From positions 20,513,395 through 20,577,394 of the forward strand of contig NC_135250.1 of assembly GCF_964204865.1 (NCBI RefSeq): a stretch of 64,000 nucleotides of DNA, written 5' to 3'. Position 1 is the stretch's first letter. The number at the start of each line of letters is the position of its first letter. Both the position numbers and the translations under genes were made by a program. Below are positions 24,269-34,594 of the stretch, piece after piece. The notes beneath the pieces were generated by a model, which was not told where the DNA came from, made no database searches, and saw only the letters and a list, made by a program, of their open reading frames with translations. The stretch is from Styela clava. Its lineage: Eukaryota > Chordata > Ascidiacea > Stolidobranchia > Styelidae.

Positions 24269-25441
24269 CAGTGGTGTCAAACTCAAGGGTTTTTGAGAGC
24301 CGCATTGCATTTTGGAAATTGTAAAAAGGGCCAAAAACACTTTTTGATAATGTATACTTGAAAGATATTTTTCAGATAGTTTTAGTTTGTGACATATATT
24401 GTGATGCAACTAAACAGTTGGATTAAGTTTTATTATTTTCTTTAATTTCAAATGCAATTACATATTAATATTTGCATTCCACTATTATTGCAAGTTACTG
24501 TATTTATTACAAAAAATCATAAAATTCTTTATACAACCATCAAAATCATTTTTGAACAAGCTTTGGATAAGGAAAGAATAATACATACACTAAAAATGAC
24601 TTAATCTAAATACATGGACTTGAAATTAACAAAAATACTACAGTATAAACTCAATGTTTTTTTAATTACATTTGTCCTGACGTTTGGCATCTTTTTTGTG
24701 TCACCAGCATACTAAGGCAAGGCTGAAATGATTTTATAGTACCAACTCTAACTAACGAGGTCACATGATCATGGGTTAATCTGGATCTTTGCGAATGTTT
24801 AATTAATTCCAGTAATGCAAAAAAGTTTCTTTTATCATTTCATGTATAGATCAGTAAAAAAACAAATGACAGATATTTTCGACACGACATTTCGCGCCAC
24901 ATTGCATGGCATAGGATTGCTTGAATTATTATTGATATTAATTTTTAGTAACTAATTCGTTGTATATTTATATTAATATACAAACACATGGTAATTTTCT
25001 GTTCGAAGTTGGTCTTCGAAATTGTCATATTGACTGCTGAGCTTATTGTGTTTTTTTATTGTACTGATGAAAATATGACAAATTGAACAATGTGCTTCAA
25101 AATTTTGTGAAATGCAGAAATATTGCAACTCCCATTTTCTTCGAAAATGCCACCTTCTTCATGTACTTTGCGTTCAATTTATTCACTCAAGTGTTTTATT
25201 CAAGTATTCTTTTGCTAGCTTGATGTGTATTCTTAATTGGGTCAAAATGTGAACAAAAAAATTAATTTTCCAAAACTACTTTCAGTAAATTGCTTTCTGT
25301 GTGAATATTCAATTTCACTTTAAAAGGGTTGAAAAATCTATTACACTTAGATAAAAAAACTCCAAAATACAATTACAATTATTGTTAAGCGTTCGAGGGC
25401 CGCACTGGAAGTTCTCCGGGGCCGCGAGTTTGATATCCCTG
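24269..25441. mobile_element. Nested hAT MITE, ~1.17 kb
   Basis: Starts CAGTGGTGTCAAACTC and ends GAGTTTGATATCCCTG, which are inverted repeats. Flanks GAATAGAT and GTCTAGAT match at 6 of 8 positions. A second copy of this MITE in the opposite orientation begins at 63345 and runs out of the window with the same outer flank. Confidence 0.75.
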
Positions 25442-26730
25442 GTCTAGATTGAAGTTGTTCTAAATATAAAACAGTATTTTATCATGAATCATGATTATAC
25501 CCTTTCCTGAATTTCTTCTTTAGTAGGCCTACTACCAAAAGTTGATGAATCAAATATAACACAGGTGTAGTGAGTGACCCATAATCCTCATTTTCCAAAG
25601 CTGTTTTAAGTATGTCTGGCATGTTTTGTGCCTTTTTACGAATAAGACCGCTTATGCAATCTTACGCTTTGGAATTTTTAGTTATTTTCCTCAAGCCCTG
25701 CAGGATGTAGGGGCCATACACAACTCTACCGGAGGGTCAAATGTCTTTGCATGTCTCCATAGGTTGTTCTTCTATTGCAAACATTTATGGAGTATTCTGA
25801 TTGTATTTCATGGAATCACACTGTCACTGATATGTCGCCAGACTTCTGATATCTCCCCTTCTGCTACAGTTGTCCTGTGAATAAATAATAGGAAATTGAG
25901 GTTGGACGAATAGTTGAAAGTTTTGCTTTATGTCGGCTTAATTACTTGATTGATATACTTTCTATTTTTGCTATTGCCTCTTGTGCTGCAGGTCCCACAA
26001 TGCTTAGACAGGTTTTCCCACAACTTTTACATCTAAAGAAAGAGAGGAGATTTAATAATGTTCGTTAAGAATAAATAAAGCAGTCTATATGATTTAGATT
26101 GGAAAAGCTAATAAATCCAATATCTCGTGTTTTATGTAAAAAATGTTTTACTGAATTTGGTATATAAACCAACTAATAAAGGGGTTTAGTCAGAAAATTA
26201 CTATACAATATAGACCGGTATGAGTGAAATGTTAGGTGAACTTGTTAACCCTTTGATTCAATACGCAAATAAAAGTGAATGAGCAATAGTATGTTACAGC
26301 AATGAGTATATATCCTCACTGATTAAAAATAATCTAATTGGAGGTGCATGAACTATTTGAAACCGTAAGGGGTATGCAATTTCGGCAAATGGACAACTAC
26401 GTACCGTACTGATTTAATAACTTCGTAGTATTTGACAAAAGCTGGCTTTCCCACATGTACTTAACAGTGCAATGCCCGGGTGTGATATACAACAATAGTA
26501 TTTACCTTACTTTTTTCCGATTTCTTTTTACCTTCAATTTTCCAATATATCATTAAAATCGACAACAACTGTCAAAGCAGGAACGAACACCATTCGTGCT
26601 ATGCCTTGAAAGCAGCACACATCCGCTCGTTTTCGTCTCGTCAAGTATGTGCATTGGAGCGTACTATCGGATACGATCTTCGGCCAAAAATGCCTGAGTT
26701 GCGCATCATGTTGTTTAATGTCATTGGTTA
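25442..26730. repeat. Inverted-duplicated segment, copy 1
   Basis: This sequence is present in reverse orientation at about 62003-63344, including the segment around 25690-25870 and the block at 26560-26720. Open frames here on the plus strand, and on the minus strand of copy 2, are conserved only because the DNA is duplicated. The opposite strand holds peptide-like fragments such as LSKHCETPAAQKAIAK (copy 2), so a decayed coding exon of a transposon is possible. Confidence 0.75.
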
Positions 26731-27979
26731 AACATACCGAAAAAATGATTGAATATTTTGCATATTGCATTTAATATAAATGTTTTATTGTTTATTAGTC
26801 TAAATGCTGTGTATATAAACCAATTCATCCATTTTACCATTCTATGTCGTTTACTTTCCCTAACTTAGTGTTTGCCTCTAATGTTACGTCTAATGAAGAT
26901 AGAGGTACTTGCAGCAGTTTATTTGTCTACTAAATAGAGTTCAGCAAAATTGAGAAATTTTTTAGCATTTCAAGGTAAAACCAGGCAAAAGTGGACTAGG
27001 AATAGCGACGGTTATCGAAAATTCCACTACCACACCCTAATTAGTCCACTTTAGGCCGACGGTGACCGCGATATCGAAAGGTCAGTTGGGCGACCACTTC
27101 ACGTTCCATAGATCGTCATGGCGACTATTTTGGACTTATTTTTGATTCTTTTTCCACGGAACACTTCGAAGACGCTCGCGCGGAACACAGTTTGGGAAAC
27201 GCTGATCTTAACACATTGGTTCACAACCGCCGGTGCCGGTCCGCTAAGCTTTTTTGTCGGTCCGCGGAAAATTTCATTTTGTTGTTTTTCTACCGTCTCA
27301 ATCGCTTTACCGAAGCCGAAAAGACAAAGTTACGTTGGTTTATTACGCAATTTCTCTTCCGCCGTCATATTGTCGTATGATACGTGCGGGATGGCCCGGC
27401 GATTCCGTTCTGCATGCTTTTTTTGATTATTAAGTCGTATTTACGTTGGTTTATTACGTAATTTTTTTCCGCCGTCAGCGATATTAATGGCCCGGCGACG
27501 TCTTGGCGCCAGGTAATCACACTTTTAGCTTTTTCAGTTCCGTTTCATCGCGAAAGCGCTCCGTCAAATCTCATAAGATTCAGAAACCTGGAAATCAGCA
27601 TGCGTGCTTTTTCCGCTCTGCATGCTTTTCTTGATTAATATTACCATCCGAATAAAAGGTTATGAATATTTCTTTGGTTAAACCAGAAAACTGTCAATAC
27701 CAGTATAATATTCCAGAGCTTCACCATGACACCCAGCGAGATATGAACTTGTTGCGACCCTGTAGGTTTCCGGGTGATGTACAGCAGGATTTTGAGCCTA
27801 GTGTTTTGCTGAGGGATTGATATGATGAACCCGGTGAAACCTCTACTTTACAGTCCAGATTTATAATCGCTGAGTAACCGAGCAATCAAACAGTTTTCCG
27901 AATTTTCAACCATTTACTTCTGGCTTTAATTAAAACGAAGCAAATAAATTGACTGTGGGCCTAGCTTTTTAGTATACAA

Positions 27980-28206
27980 CTAATGGGTATCTTGCGCTTT
28001 GGATTGTCTGACGAGGTTCCTCATTCTAGGGACCGTCATTGATATAGCCAGACGAATGTCACTGTCAAACTTGAGACGGTTTTGATGCTAACAAGATCAG
28101 AAAAACCAGATTCGCACAAATAGGTTGTGACAAAGTTATTCACATGCGTATGATTTTTGTCACTCCACTTTTGGAGTTTGGGTGGACGTAATGATTCACT
28201 GCTCAT
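27980..28206 (-). pseudogene. hAT transposase C-terminal remnant (ZBED/SCAND3-like), frameshifted
   Basis: The minus strand reads a continuous peptide from 28206 containing TTYLCESGFSDLVSIKT, the diagnostic C-terminal block of hAT transposases. A single frameshift follows, then RLKFDSDIRLAISM and a stop at 27980-27982. This matches the usual order CE-GFS-L--IK then R-L-(3)-D-RLA. The N-terminal and catalytic regions are missing or decayed. It is a dead copy, consistent with the degraded termini around it. Confidence 0.75.
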
Positions 28207-28543
28207 TACATACGATTAATGCAGGCTTTAAACACATTATCTATCATCTCGAGTTACTTTGGTAAAGCCAACGTATTTGCCGTGCCTTTTCGTATTTTAG
28301 GCATTATGAATTTACATATGGGATATTGCGTCTATAATGCGACAGCGAAATTTATCTCGCAGTCTAGTGAAACTGCCCTGGCCTACCAGCGAACTATTTG
28401 GATTTGGTGGATTTCAAATTCCATTATGATCAAACAATTCACGCACGAGAAAGTGAATACACCCAGTGATCGCAAATAACCTAAATAAATAACCAAATAA
28501 CCCAAATAATGAAAATTCGGTGAACGCCAAAACAGGCGTTCAG

Positions 28544-28584
28544 GCCCCCCCCCCCCCAAAACAGGCCCCCCCCCCCCCCCCCCC
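28544..28584. repeat. Poly-C tracts
   Basis: Two runs of C (about 14 and 21) separated by AAAACAGG. Probably a slippage expansion inside the hAT remnant; the exact length may be a sequencing artefact. Confidence 0.7.
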
Positions 28585-29109
28585 ATGGAGAGACACCGAC
28601 CCCCGGTTGAGAATCACTATGCCATAATGATTGCCCGACATCACGCAAATATATGGTTTTATTTTCTGTTCCACTCATTTCAATTGTTGCCGGTCCGTGA
28701 GTGATTTTTCTGGTTAGCGTAGCTTCAACTAAATAAGCGTTGGAAAAAATAAACTTCCACAACTTGCATTCATACGGTCCGAGGAGCAGACTTGTAGTGA
28801 CGAATCCCCATATACCCATTTTTGCGTCGTTGTATTTAAGCAACTTTTATATAAAATGTGAGAACGAGCTGGAATGTGTACAGTATGATCATTTTCTTAT
28901 AAAACCAAGAATTTTTTAGTTTCCACATATGCGCTACGAAACTCAATTTCTAGGCGTTTTTCATAGCCTTGTCTGGCGGCACACTACTTCAATTGTTCTG
29001 GCCCATTCGGCGTAATCTATGCCAGTGGTTTTGTTCCCGATCTTTTAGCACTGACAGATCGGTGAAGTGCACTCGCGGTGCACACGTGACAATAAAAACT
29101 TCCGCCCGC

Positions 29110-29464
29110 TAAAGTTAAACTGAGTAAACAGACCTCAGATACAACTACCCATATATTTTTATCATGCCCCACATACCTTAGAATTCATAATGACGTTCAG
29201 GTATTTCTACAAGCAATAACGGGCCGAAATTTGAACGTATCACGAGTGGATGTCATCGACAACACGTACCACTGTCCTAACATGTTAGTCGTGCTCAAAA
29301 TATTCTGTATATTATATTCGGAATTTATTAGAACCAAAGTTAAACTGGATAGGGAAAATAGATATGTAAATGATTTTGACATAACTGCGATACAACACGA
29401 GGTAATAAAGAGCTTTACTCATCACATAGACATGTGTGCTTCCACCCACAATTCAAATATATGA
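29110..29464 (+). pseudogene. 3' fragment of a LINE-type reverse transcriptase ORF
   Basis: A frame open from about 29110 to the TGA ending near 29464 contains TTTHIFLSCPTYLRIH, resembling the 'T-H-I-F-L-x-C-P' zinc-knuckle-like tail found after the RT domain in many non-LTR retrotransposons. About 90 further residues and a stop follow. No RT catalytic block is present, so this is a 5'-truncated copy, as is common for LINEs. The assignment rests on one motif. Confidence 0.45.
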
Positions 29465-31749
29465 GCTTCAGCAGGACTGAAAGGAACTATTATGCCAAAC
29501 TAGATCATAAATCTGGCAAAATTTAACACCTCCTCTCACCCGCTACCCATAAATGGTAGCATACTTTCAAGAAATACCGTGAAACGTCCCAACGGAAATG
29601 ATGAACGGAAGCTTCAGGGCTGGGAGCTGACATAGCAGTACGTATGTATGAATATCTCAATACTGCGTATGCAGCAATATACTCATGAAGCGTAATGCCG
29701 CAGTGCCTCGGGCGTGACGTATTGTTATGATTCTGATCCGAGACAGATCGCTTTCTGATCCGTAAAAAAAAAACTCGCTGACCGATAACAAAATGTTGGA
29801 ACGAACTGATTTATTTGCCTATCATAATTCAATATTTAGGCACAGACTATACATCTATAACAAAAACTAACAAAGCATCAAAGAATAGTTCAACAACAGA
29901 CTATCAACTCGATTCTCGTGGAATTGTAAAGTATACAGAAGATGATCATGGCTTCAAAATTACCTTTCATGAGAATTTCTGGTTCTATTATCTTTGCATC
30001 CCCGTACATTTGCACCTGCATGCCTTTGTACCCACTGATTTTAGAACCCGCGGACATTTACATGGACGTTTATACCTATGGGCATTTGCACGCGAGTACA
30101 ACAATTGCACCAACGGACATTTGCATAAAAAAAATATAACAACATATAACCAATATGACCAAACAATACAAATAGCAGAAAGGACAAGTGTCATAAACAT
30201 GGGCATAGATAACGTGAAACACAAATAAGCTTCGGCTTGTATTTTTTCTGATTAACGCCATGCTTGGCCTTGATTTTACTCGATCAAGAATAAAACGTAA
30301 AAGCGGTCGTCAATTTCGTTGTAATGACGTACATTGACTTGCTCGCGTATTGTTGCGCCTATTTTCGTCGAAATAATTACATTCCTTCATTTTAAAGCTT
30401 TTGCTCAGTAAGTAAGTATTAGGGCGTGACGTAATCATAATCGGCAGTGAAGCTGAATTTGTTGGTAACGATTTTACCTATAATAATGGTTGTAGTAGTG
30501 TTTTGATGCGAACTCACACAATAAAACCTTGAACTAAAAGATGATACTTAAAAATTTTCTACCAGTAAATGAAAAAACGCAAACCAATTTGTTTAATATA
30601 TATTTCATATGACATTTAGTTTTCGTTACAAATCTGCCTTTTGACTAAGTCTATTCGCGCTTCATGCAACTTGCAGATAATACTCGGCCTCGGAAAAGAT
30701 TCGAAAACGTCGTTTTGAATAGCTTTATATTCAACAACAACAGTTTGTCTCATTGTCACATAAAACCCGCTTTGGAAACGAAGTGGACCAATGTATCGTT
30801 TAGCAAACTGTATTTAATGGGTATATGTCGGCGTTCTGGATTTTCGGAACAAATACTTTTACATTTAGTTGACGTGCTGATGGCCACATTTTTCATTCCA
30901 TCTTCGAACTCATTTAATATTTGTCTATTGACATATTGTGCATTTGAGCTTGTCCATTGTCGACCGAGAGGAAAGCTGAGGCTTTCGAAAACAATCCAAA
31001 ATGTTTCGATCTTACGATCAGAATGAATAAACTAACTGTATGCCCATTCAATTTTTTAAACAACACTGAAAGTAATTTTGATGTAGTGGGTCAAAATTGA
31101 CAGCAAAATATTGCACAAACAAGATCAAATCGGAAACGTAAACATCCATTGCCCTCCGGGTGATATCACTCATTGATGGGACAGGTTATTAATTTATACC
31201 TGATTGGATTAAATCGTGTAACATTTGATCGATGGTTTCAATATTGTCTGGAATGTTCTGACCTGCTTGTTCACTACCTATCCATGCCAGGACTGACTAT
31301 GCCCAGTACGCTAGAATACCTTGGGCTATTGTTATAAAAACATTCACCAACGCACAAAACGTGTAGCGCGCTAATTTATCCATCCAGCCATAACCTGTGA
31401 GATATTTATCATTGGACATACATATTTGTCATATACGTAGGCGGAATTTTTCAGAGAAATCCAAAATAGACATAATCTTGAGAAACTGGTAATGGGACCT
31501 GTAAAATATATTGAGGTTTCGTTAAAGAGATAATCTGTCGCTGAAATTCTTTGAATTTTCCAGTAACTTATTTTTCTAGACTTGCTTAACCCTAATTTTT
31601 ACTGAAATTAACTTATTCACACTAAATTAGCCAAAACAAGCTAATAATTAGACGTTCACTCTTTATCTTGACCGGAGGCATATTGAAAATAATAGAGATC
31701 TGGGAATAAATTGAGAAAATGTCAGGAGATATTGTAACGTGGTACGAGT
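29465..31749. other. Intergenic region upstream of the peroxidase gene
   Basis: No gene recognised. Near 29990-30130 a degenerate repeat of a (G)CATTTGCAC motif creates open frames on both strands. An open frame at 30664-31026 and its reverse have no family features that I can see. Confidence 0.4.
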
Positions 31750-31750
31750 A

Positions 31751-31760
31751 TATATATAAA
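31751..31760 (+). promoter_or_regulatory. TATA box of the peroxidase gene
   Basis: TATATATAAA lies 48 bases before the ATG at 31808. This predicts a transcription start about 25-30 bases further on and a 5' UTR of only about 25 bases. Confidence 0.55.
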
Positions 31761-31807
31761 TGCGCAATTTGTAGGATACGTGATATTGTGATACAGAGAA
31801 TGCAAAG

Positions 31808-34405
31808 ATGGGACGAGGCTACTACAGTTGTGTGATTCTGTTCGGTTTCCTAGGATTAATGCAATATGTTCGTGGAGATAACGAAAGATTATGCCTTACA
31901 AAGGAAGTTAACTGTCAGGGTAAAGAATACTTCCCAAGATTCGATGGAGCTTGCAACAATCTTAAACATCCAACCTGGGGCGCAACGGACACCCCCTTAC
32001 CACGAATGCTTCCGTCAGAATATTCGGATCTATACGGCAAACCTCGCACGAGTCAATCTGGACAAGTTTTACCTTCCACAAGAAAAGTTTCAAATCTTCT
32101 TAAAGAGTCGAGAAAAAATATTTCGCCTGATATTTCTCACATGCATGTATTGTTTGGCCAGCTCTTAGCACACGACATAGTGCACACACCAGCTATCAAG
32201 AAAATTGATGGCACAAAGCTAGACTGCGACTGCGGTATGCCACACAAAGACTGCTTCAATATTGATATTCCGAAAGAAGACGAACAATACAGGACAAGCG
32301 GAAAAAAATGTATGGAATTTTCCCGATCTAAACCTGCTGTAGGTATTGGGGGCTGCAGATTTTCCAAGCGTCAGCAATTAACGACGATGTCAAGCTTCAT
32401 TGATTTGACCTTCTTATACGGAAAATCTGAAAAAGAATGCAACGAGCTTCGCGATCCGTTGATTCCAGGTGCGATGAGGATGCAAGCTGATCCAGCTGGA
32501 GGACATCATGGAGTTTTACCTAACCAGTGGCAATTGCATGGAATGAATATTTCAGATTCCATGGATTGCCCCATGAAAGTCCATGAGCCCTTGAATTCGC
32601 CATGTTTTGTAGCTGGTGATGTTAGAGTGAACGAAAATCCGGGATTAGTATCGATACAAACTATCTTCACACGGTATCATAATCACGTGGCACGAGAGCT
32701 AAGGTCGAACAACCCTTTTTGGACAAGTAATACAATTTTCAATACGGCGCGAAGGATCATGACAGGAATAATGCAATCAATTACTTACAGAGAATACGTT
32801 GCTCCATTGTTAGGTCCCGTGTGGACCAAGCGCTTTGATTTGAAACTTTTAGATCACGGATATTGGGAAGGTTACGACTCTGACTACAATCCATCAATTA
32901 GCAATGAGTTCACAACTGCAGCTTTCCGCTTTGGACATAGCCAGGTTGCTGAAATATTGAGCCGACCGGATGTGCTGTTCCGGCAACAAAAGCACAGAGA
33001 CGTTAAATCCGCCGGCACATTTTTTAGTAGCGTTCCTTTGCTGGAACGTAATGGAGGTGGTCCAGGTTCTTTTATGCGAGGTTTCATGATGGACAATGCC
33101 GAAAAAACTGACGCAACGTTAGTCGATGCTTTGAGAAACCAACTATTTACAGAAGTCGGGAAAAGATATGGTGACGACTTATTTGCAATCAATGCACAGC
33201 GTGGCCGGGATCATGGATTACCAGGTTATAATAAATATAGGACACTTTGTGGAATGACAAAAGCCACCCGCTTTTCGGACCTTTCAAATGAAATACCATG
33301 GAATACGATTCAAAAATTACAAGCAGCGTACAAAAGTGTTGATGATATTGATTTATATGTTGGTGGACTTGCAGAAAACAATGTACCTGGAGGACAGGTC
33401 GGGCCAACATTTGCTTGTATTCTTGGATACGCATTCCGTGCCCTGAGGAAAGGAGACCGGTTTTGGCACGAAGACGGAAACTCAGAACAAAAGTTCACTG
33501 CACTTCAACTTCGTGCAATAAGAGACACAACCTTCGCGAGATTATTGTGCGACACATCGGAGGACATGCATTATGTAGTCCAGTATCCGATGCTCATGAA
33601 TCAAGGAAATCACGGTAACATCATTCCTTGTTCAAATATCCCAAAATTAGATATTTCTGCGTGGATGTCGACCACTGCGAAGAATAGATTTGAGTACGTT
33701 TACCCAGGCGGTGTTGAATGGACTGCTTGGTTCATAACAAATGAGCACAGCGTGTGGAGACTAGACGAACATGCATTCAAGCATCGCATGACAATGGAAA
33801 GACCTCATCAAATTTGTAACAAATATCTGGAAACGCAAACTAGGTATGTTAGAGGAGACTCACATTTACAGATCCGGTATTCCTGTTATCCTGGCACAAT
33901 TGGACTCACCGACTTTCCACATGAACTTTCAGACAAATACTACTGGACGCAATGGATTTACAGCCAAACCGTGGAAAGTAATAATTTTGGGTGTGAGAAC
34001 CTCGTCGCTATACAGGCAAAGACACAATTTGGGAACAAGTTTGCCAGCGAAACTGGAGATGTGTTCGAGCATTTTGGGCCAAATGCCGGATTTACATGCA
34101 AAGATAAGCACCAATTGAATGGAAAATGCAATAATTACAAGGTCAGAGGCTTATGCCAACGGGTACAAAAGAATTATGGATCGATGGATTCTTCCTTCAA
34201 GTCGTTAAAGAAAGAAAATGCTCTAGACCCAAATAAAATGGGTGTGCCTTTATCTGTATTGCACACAAAGTCTGCCTTCTGCGAACTATTTGGGATATGT
34301 TGTGATAATGTCCGGAGTAAACACGTTAAAAACGTCGTTCCATCGTCGGTACTTCTATCTGCCCAGTATATGTGCAAGGAATACAGACAATGTTGTGATG
34401 TATAA
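31808..34405 (+). CDS. Secreted animal haem peroxidase with C-terminal WxxW (mucin-type) module
   Basis: 865 codons, no introns. A signal peptide covers about residues 1-24. The peroxidase domain runs to about 610. Visible active-site features are distal His122 (QLLAHD), Arg273 and Glu276 (GDVRVNENP), proximal His377 (FRFGHS) and the NAQRGRDHG block at 462-470. In myeloperoxidase the residue before the distal His is an Asp that ester-links haem; here it is Ala121, while the second linking Glu is kept and the Met is Asn277. The C-terminal ~240 residues are Cys-rich. W-T-Q-W at 713-716, followed by the C-x-N-x2-AI, GFTC and C-x2-Y-x-VR-x2-C pattern, match the Mucin2_WxxW domain, and W-T-A-W at 638-641 may begin a degenerate first copy. 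Expected role: extracellular H2O2-dependent oxidation, perhaps anchored in mucus or matrix by the WxxW part (inference). Confidence 0.93.
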   Translation: MGRGYYSCVILFGFLGLMQYVRGDNERLCLTKEVNCQGKEYFPRFDGACNNLKHPTWGATDTPLPRMLPSEYSDLYGKPRTSQSGQVLPSTRKVSNLLKESRKNISPDISHMHVLFGQLLAHDIVHTPAIKKIDGTKLDCDCGMPHKDCFNIDIPKEDEQYRTSGKKCMEFSRSKPAVGIGGCRFSKRQQLTTMSSFIDLTFLYGKSEKECNELRDPLIPGAMRMQADPAGGHHGVLPNQWQLHGMNISDSMDCPMKVHEPLNSPCFVAGDVRVNENPGLVSIQTIFTRYHNHVARELRSNNPFWTSNTIFNTARRIMTGIMQSITYREYVAPLLGPVWTKRFDLKLLDHGYWEGYDSDYNPSISNEFTTAAFRFGHSQVAEILSRPDVLFRQQKHRDVKSAGTFFSSVPLLERNGGGPGSFMRGFMMDNAEKTDATLVDALRNQLFTEVGKRYGDDLFAINAQRGRDHGLPGYNKYRTLCGMTKATRFSDLSNEIPWNTIQKLQAAYKSVDDIDLYVGGLAENNVPGGQVGPTFACILGYAFRALRKGDRFWHEDGNSEQKFTALQLRAIRDTTFARLLCDTSEDMHYVVQYPMLMNQGNHGNIIPCSNIPKLDISAWMSTTAKNRFEYVYPGGVEWTAWFITNEHSVWRLDEHAFKHRMTMERPHQICNKYLETQTRYVRGDSHLQIRYSCYPGTIGLTDFPHELSDKYYWTQWIYSQTVESNNFGCENLVAIQAKTQFGNKFASETGDVFEHFGPNAGFTCKDKHQLNGKCNNYKVRGLCQRVQKNYGSMDSSFKSLKKENALDPNKMGVPLSVLHTKSAFCELFGICCDNVRSKHVKNVVPSSVLLSAQYMCKEYRQCCDV

Positions 34406-34588
34406 CATATATAGGTGATAACCACTGAAATATTGAGGCAACTGAATTTTGCTACATTAGACAATCATGCTTTTATTGCCAACTCAAACAAATCACTAGA
34501 AATAACACCAAAAAAGCGGTTGATTGTTATTATCCGAGACACCCTGTGTCGCAATGTATATATAAAAATAATTTTTTATTGTATTTTT

Positions 34589-34594
34589 AATAAA
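34589..34594 (+). terminator. Polyadenylation signal of the peroxidase gene
   Basis: AATAAA about 180 bases after the stop codon. Confidence 0.55.

Larger units (their letters stand above)
22794..27204. mobile_element. Large (~4.4 kb) decayed hAT-like composite element
   Basis: The left end CGTTTCCCAAACTTTTTTGG (from 22797) and the right end CACAGTTTGGGAAACGCTG (to 27204) are inverted copies. Both are followed inwards by CGGAACAC motifs. Flanks ATCTAACAC and ATCTTAACAC differ by one base and look like the target duplication. Sub-terminal segments (about 22958-23070 and 26620-26730) are also inverted copies of each other. No intact transposase is present. A smaller hAT MITE (24269-25441) is nested inside, and part of the element is duplicated in inverse at 62003-64000. 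Confidence 0.65.
27214..28621. mobile_element. hAT element, ~1.4 kb, degenerate
   Basis: Left terminus TTGGTTCACAACCGCCGGTG (near 27217) and right terminus CCCCCGGTTGAGAATCACTA are approximate inverted repeats of the CAGTGGTTCTCAACC type. The interior carries a broken hAT transposase on the minus strand. A poly-C tract (28544-28584) lies near the right end. I could not confirm a target duplication. Confidence 0.6.

Noticed and set aside
25626-25880. A conserved 84-91 residue protein found twice (also at 62903-63178 minus)
   Set aside because: Conservation follows from duplication of the DNA. There is no domain, and the substitutions do not look protein-guided.
29815-30228. A 137-residue His-rich protein
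   Set aside because: The His-rich part comes from a degenerate (G)CATTTGCAC-type repeat, and the opposite strand is equally open.
30664-31026. A 120-residue hypothetical protein
   Set aside because: No domain or splice support. The reverse strand reads equally plausible fragments. Left unannotated.
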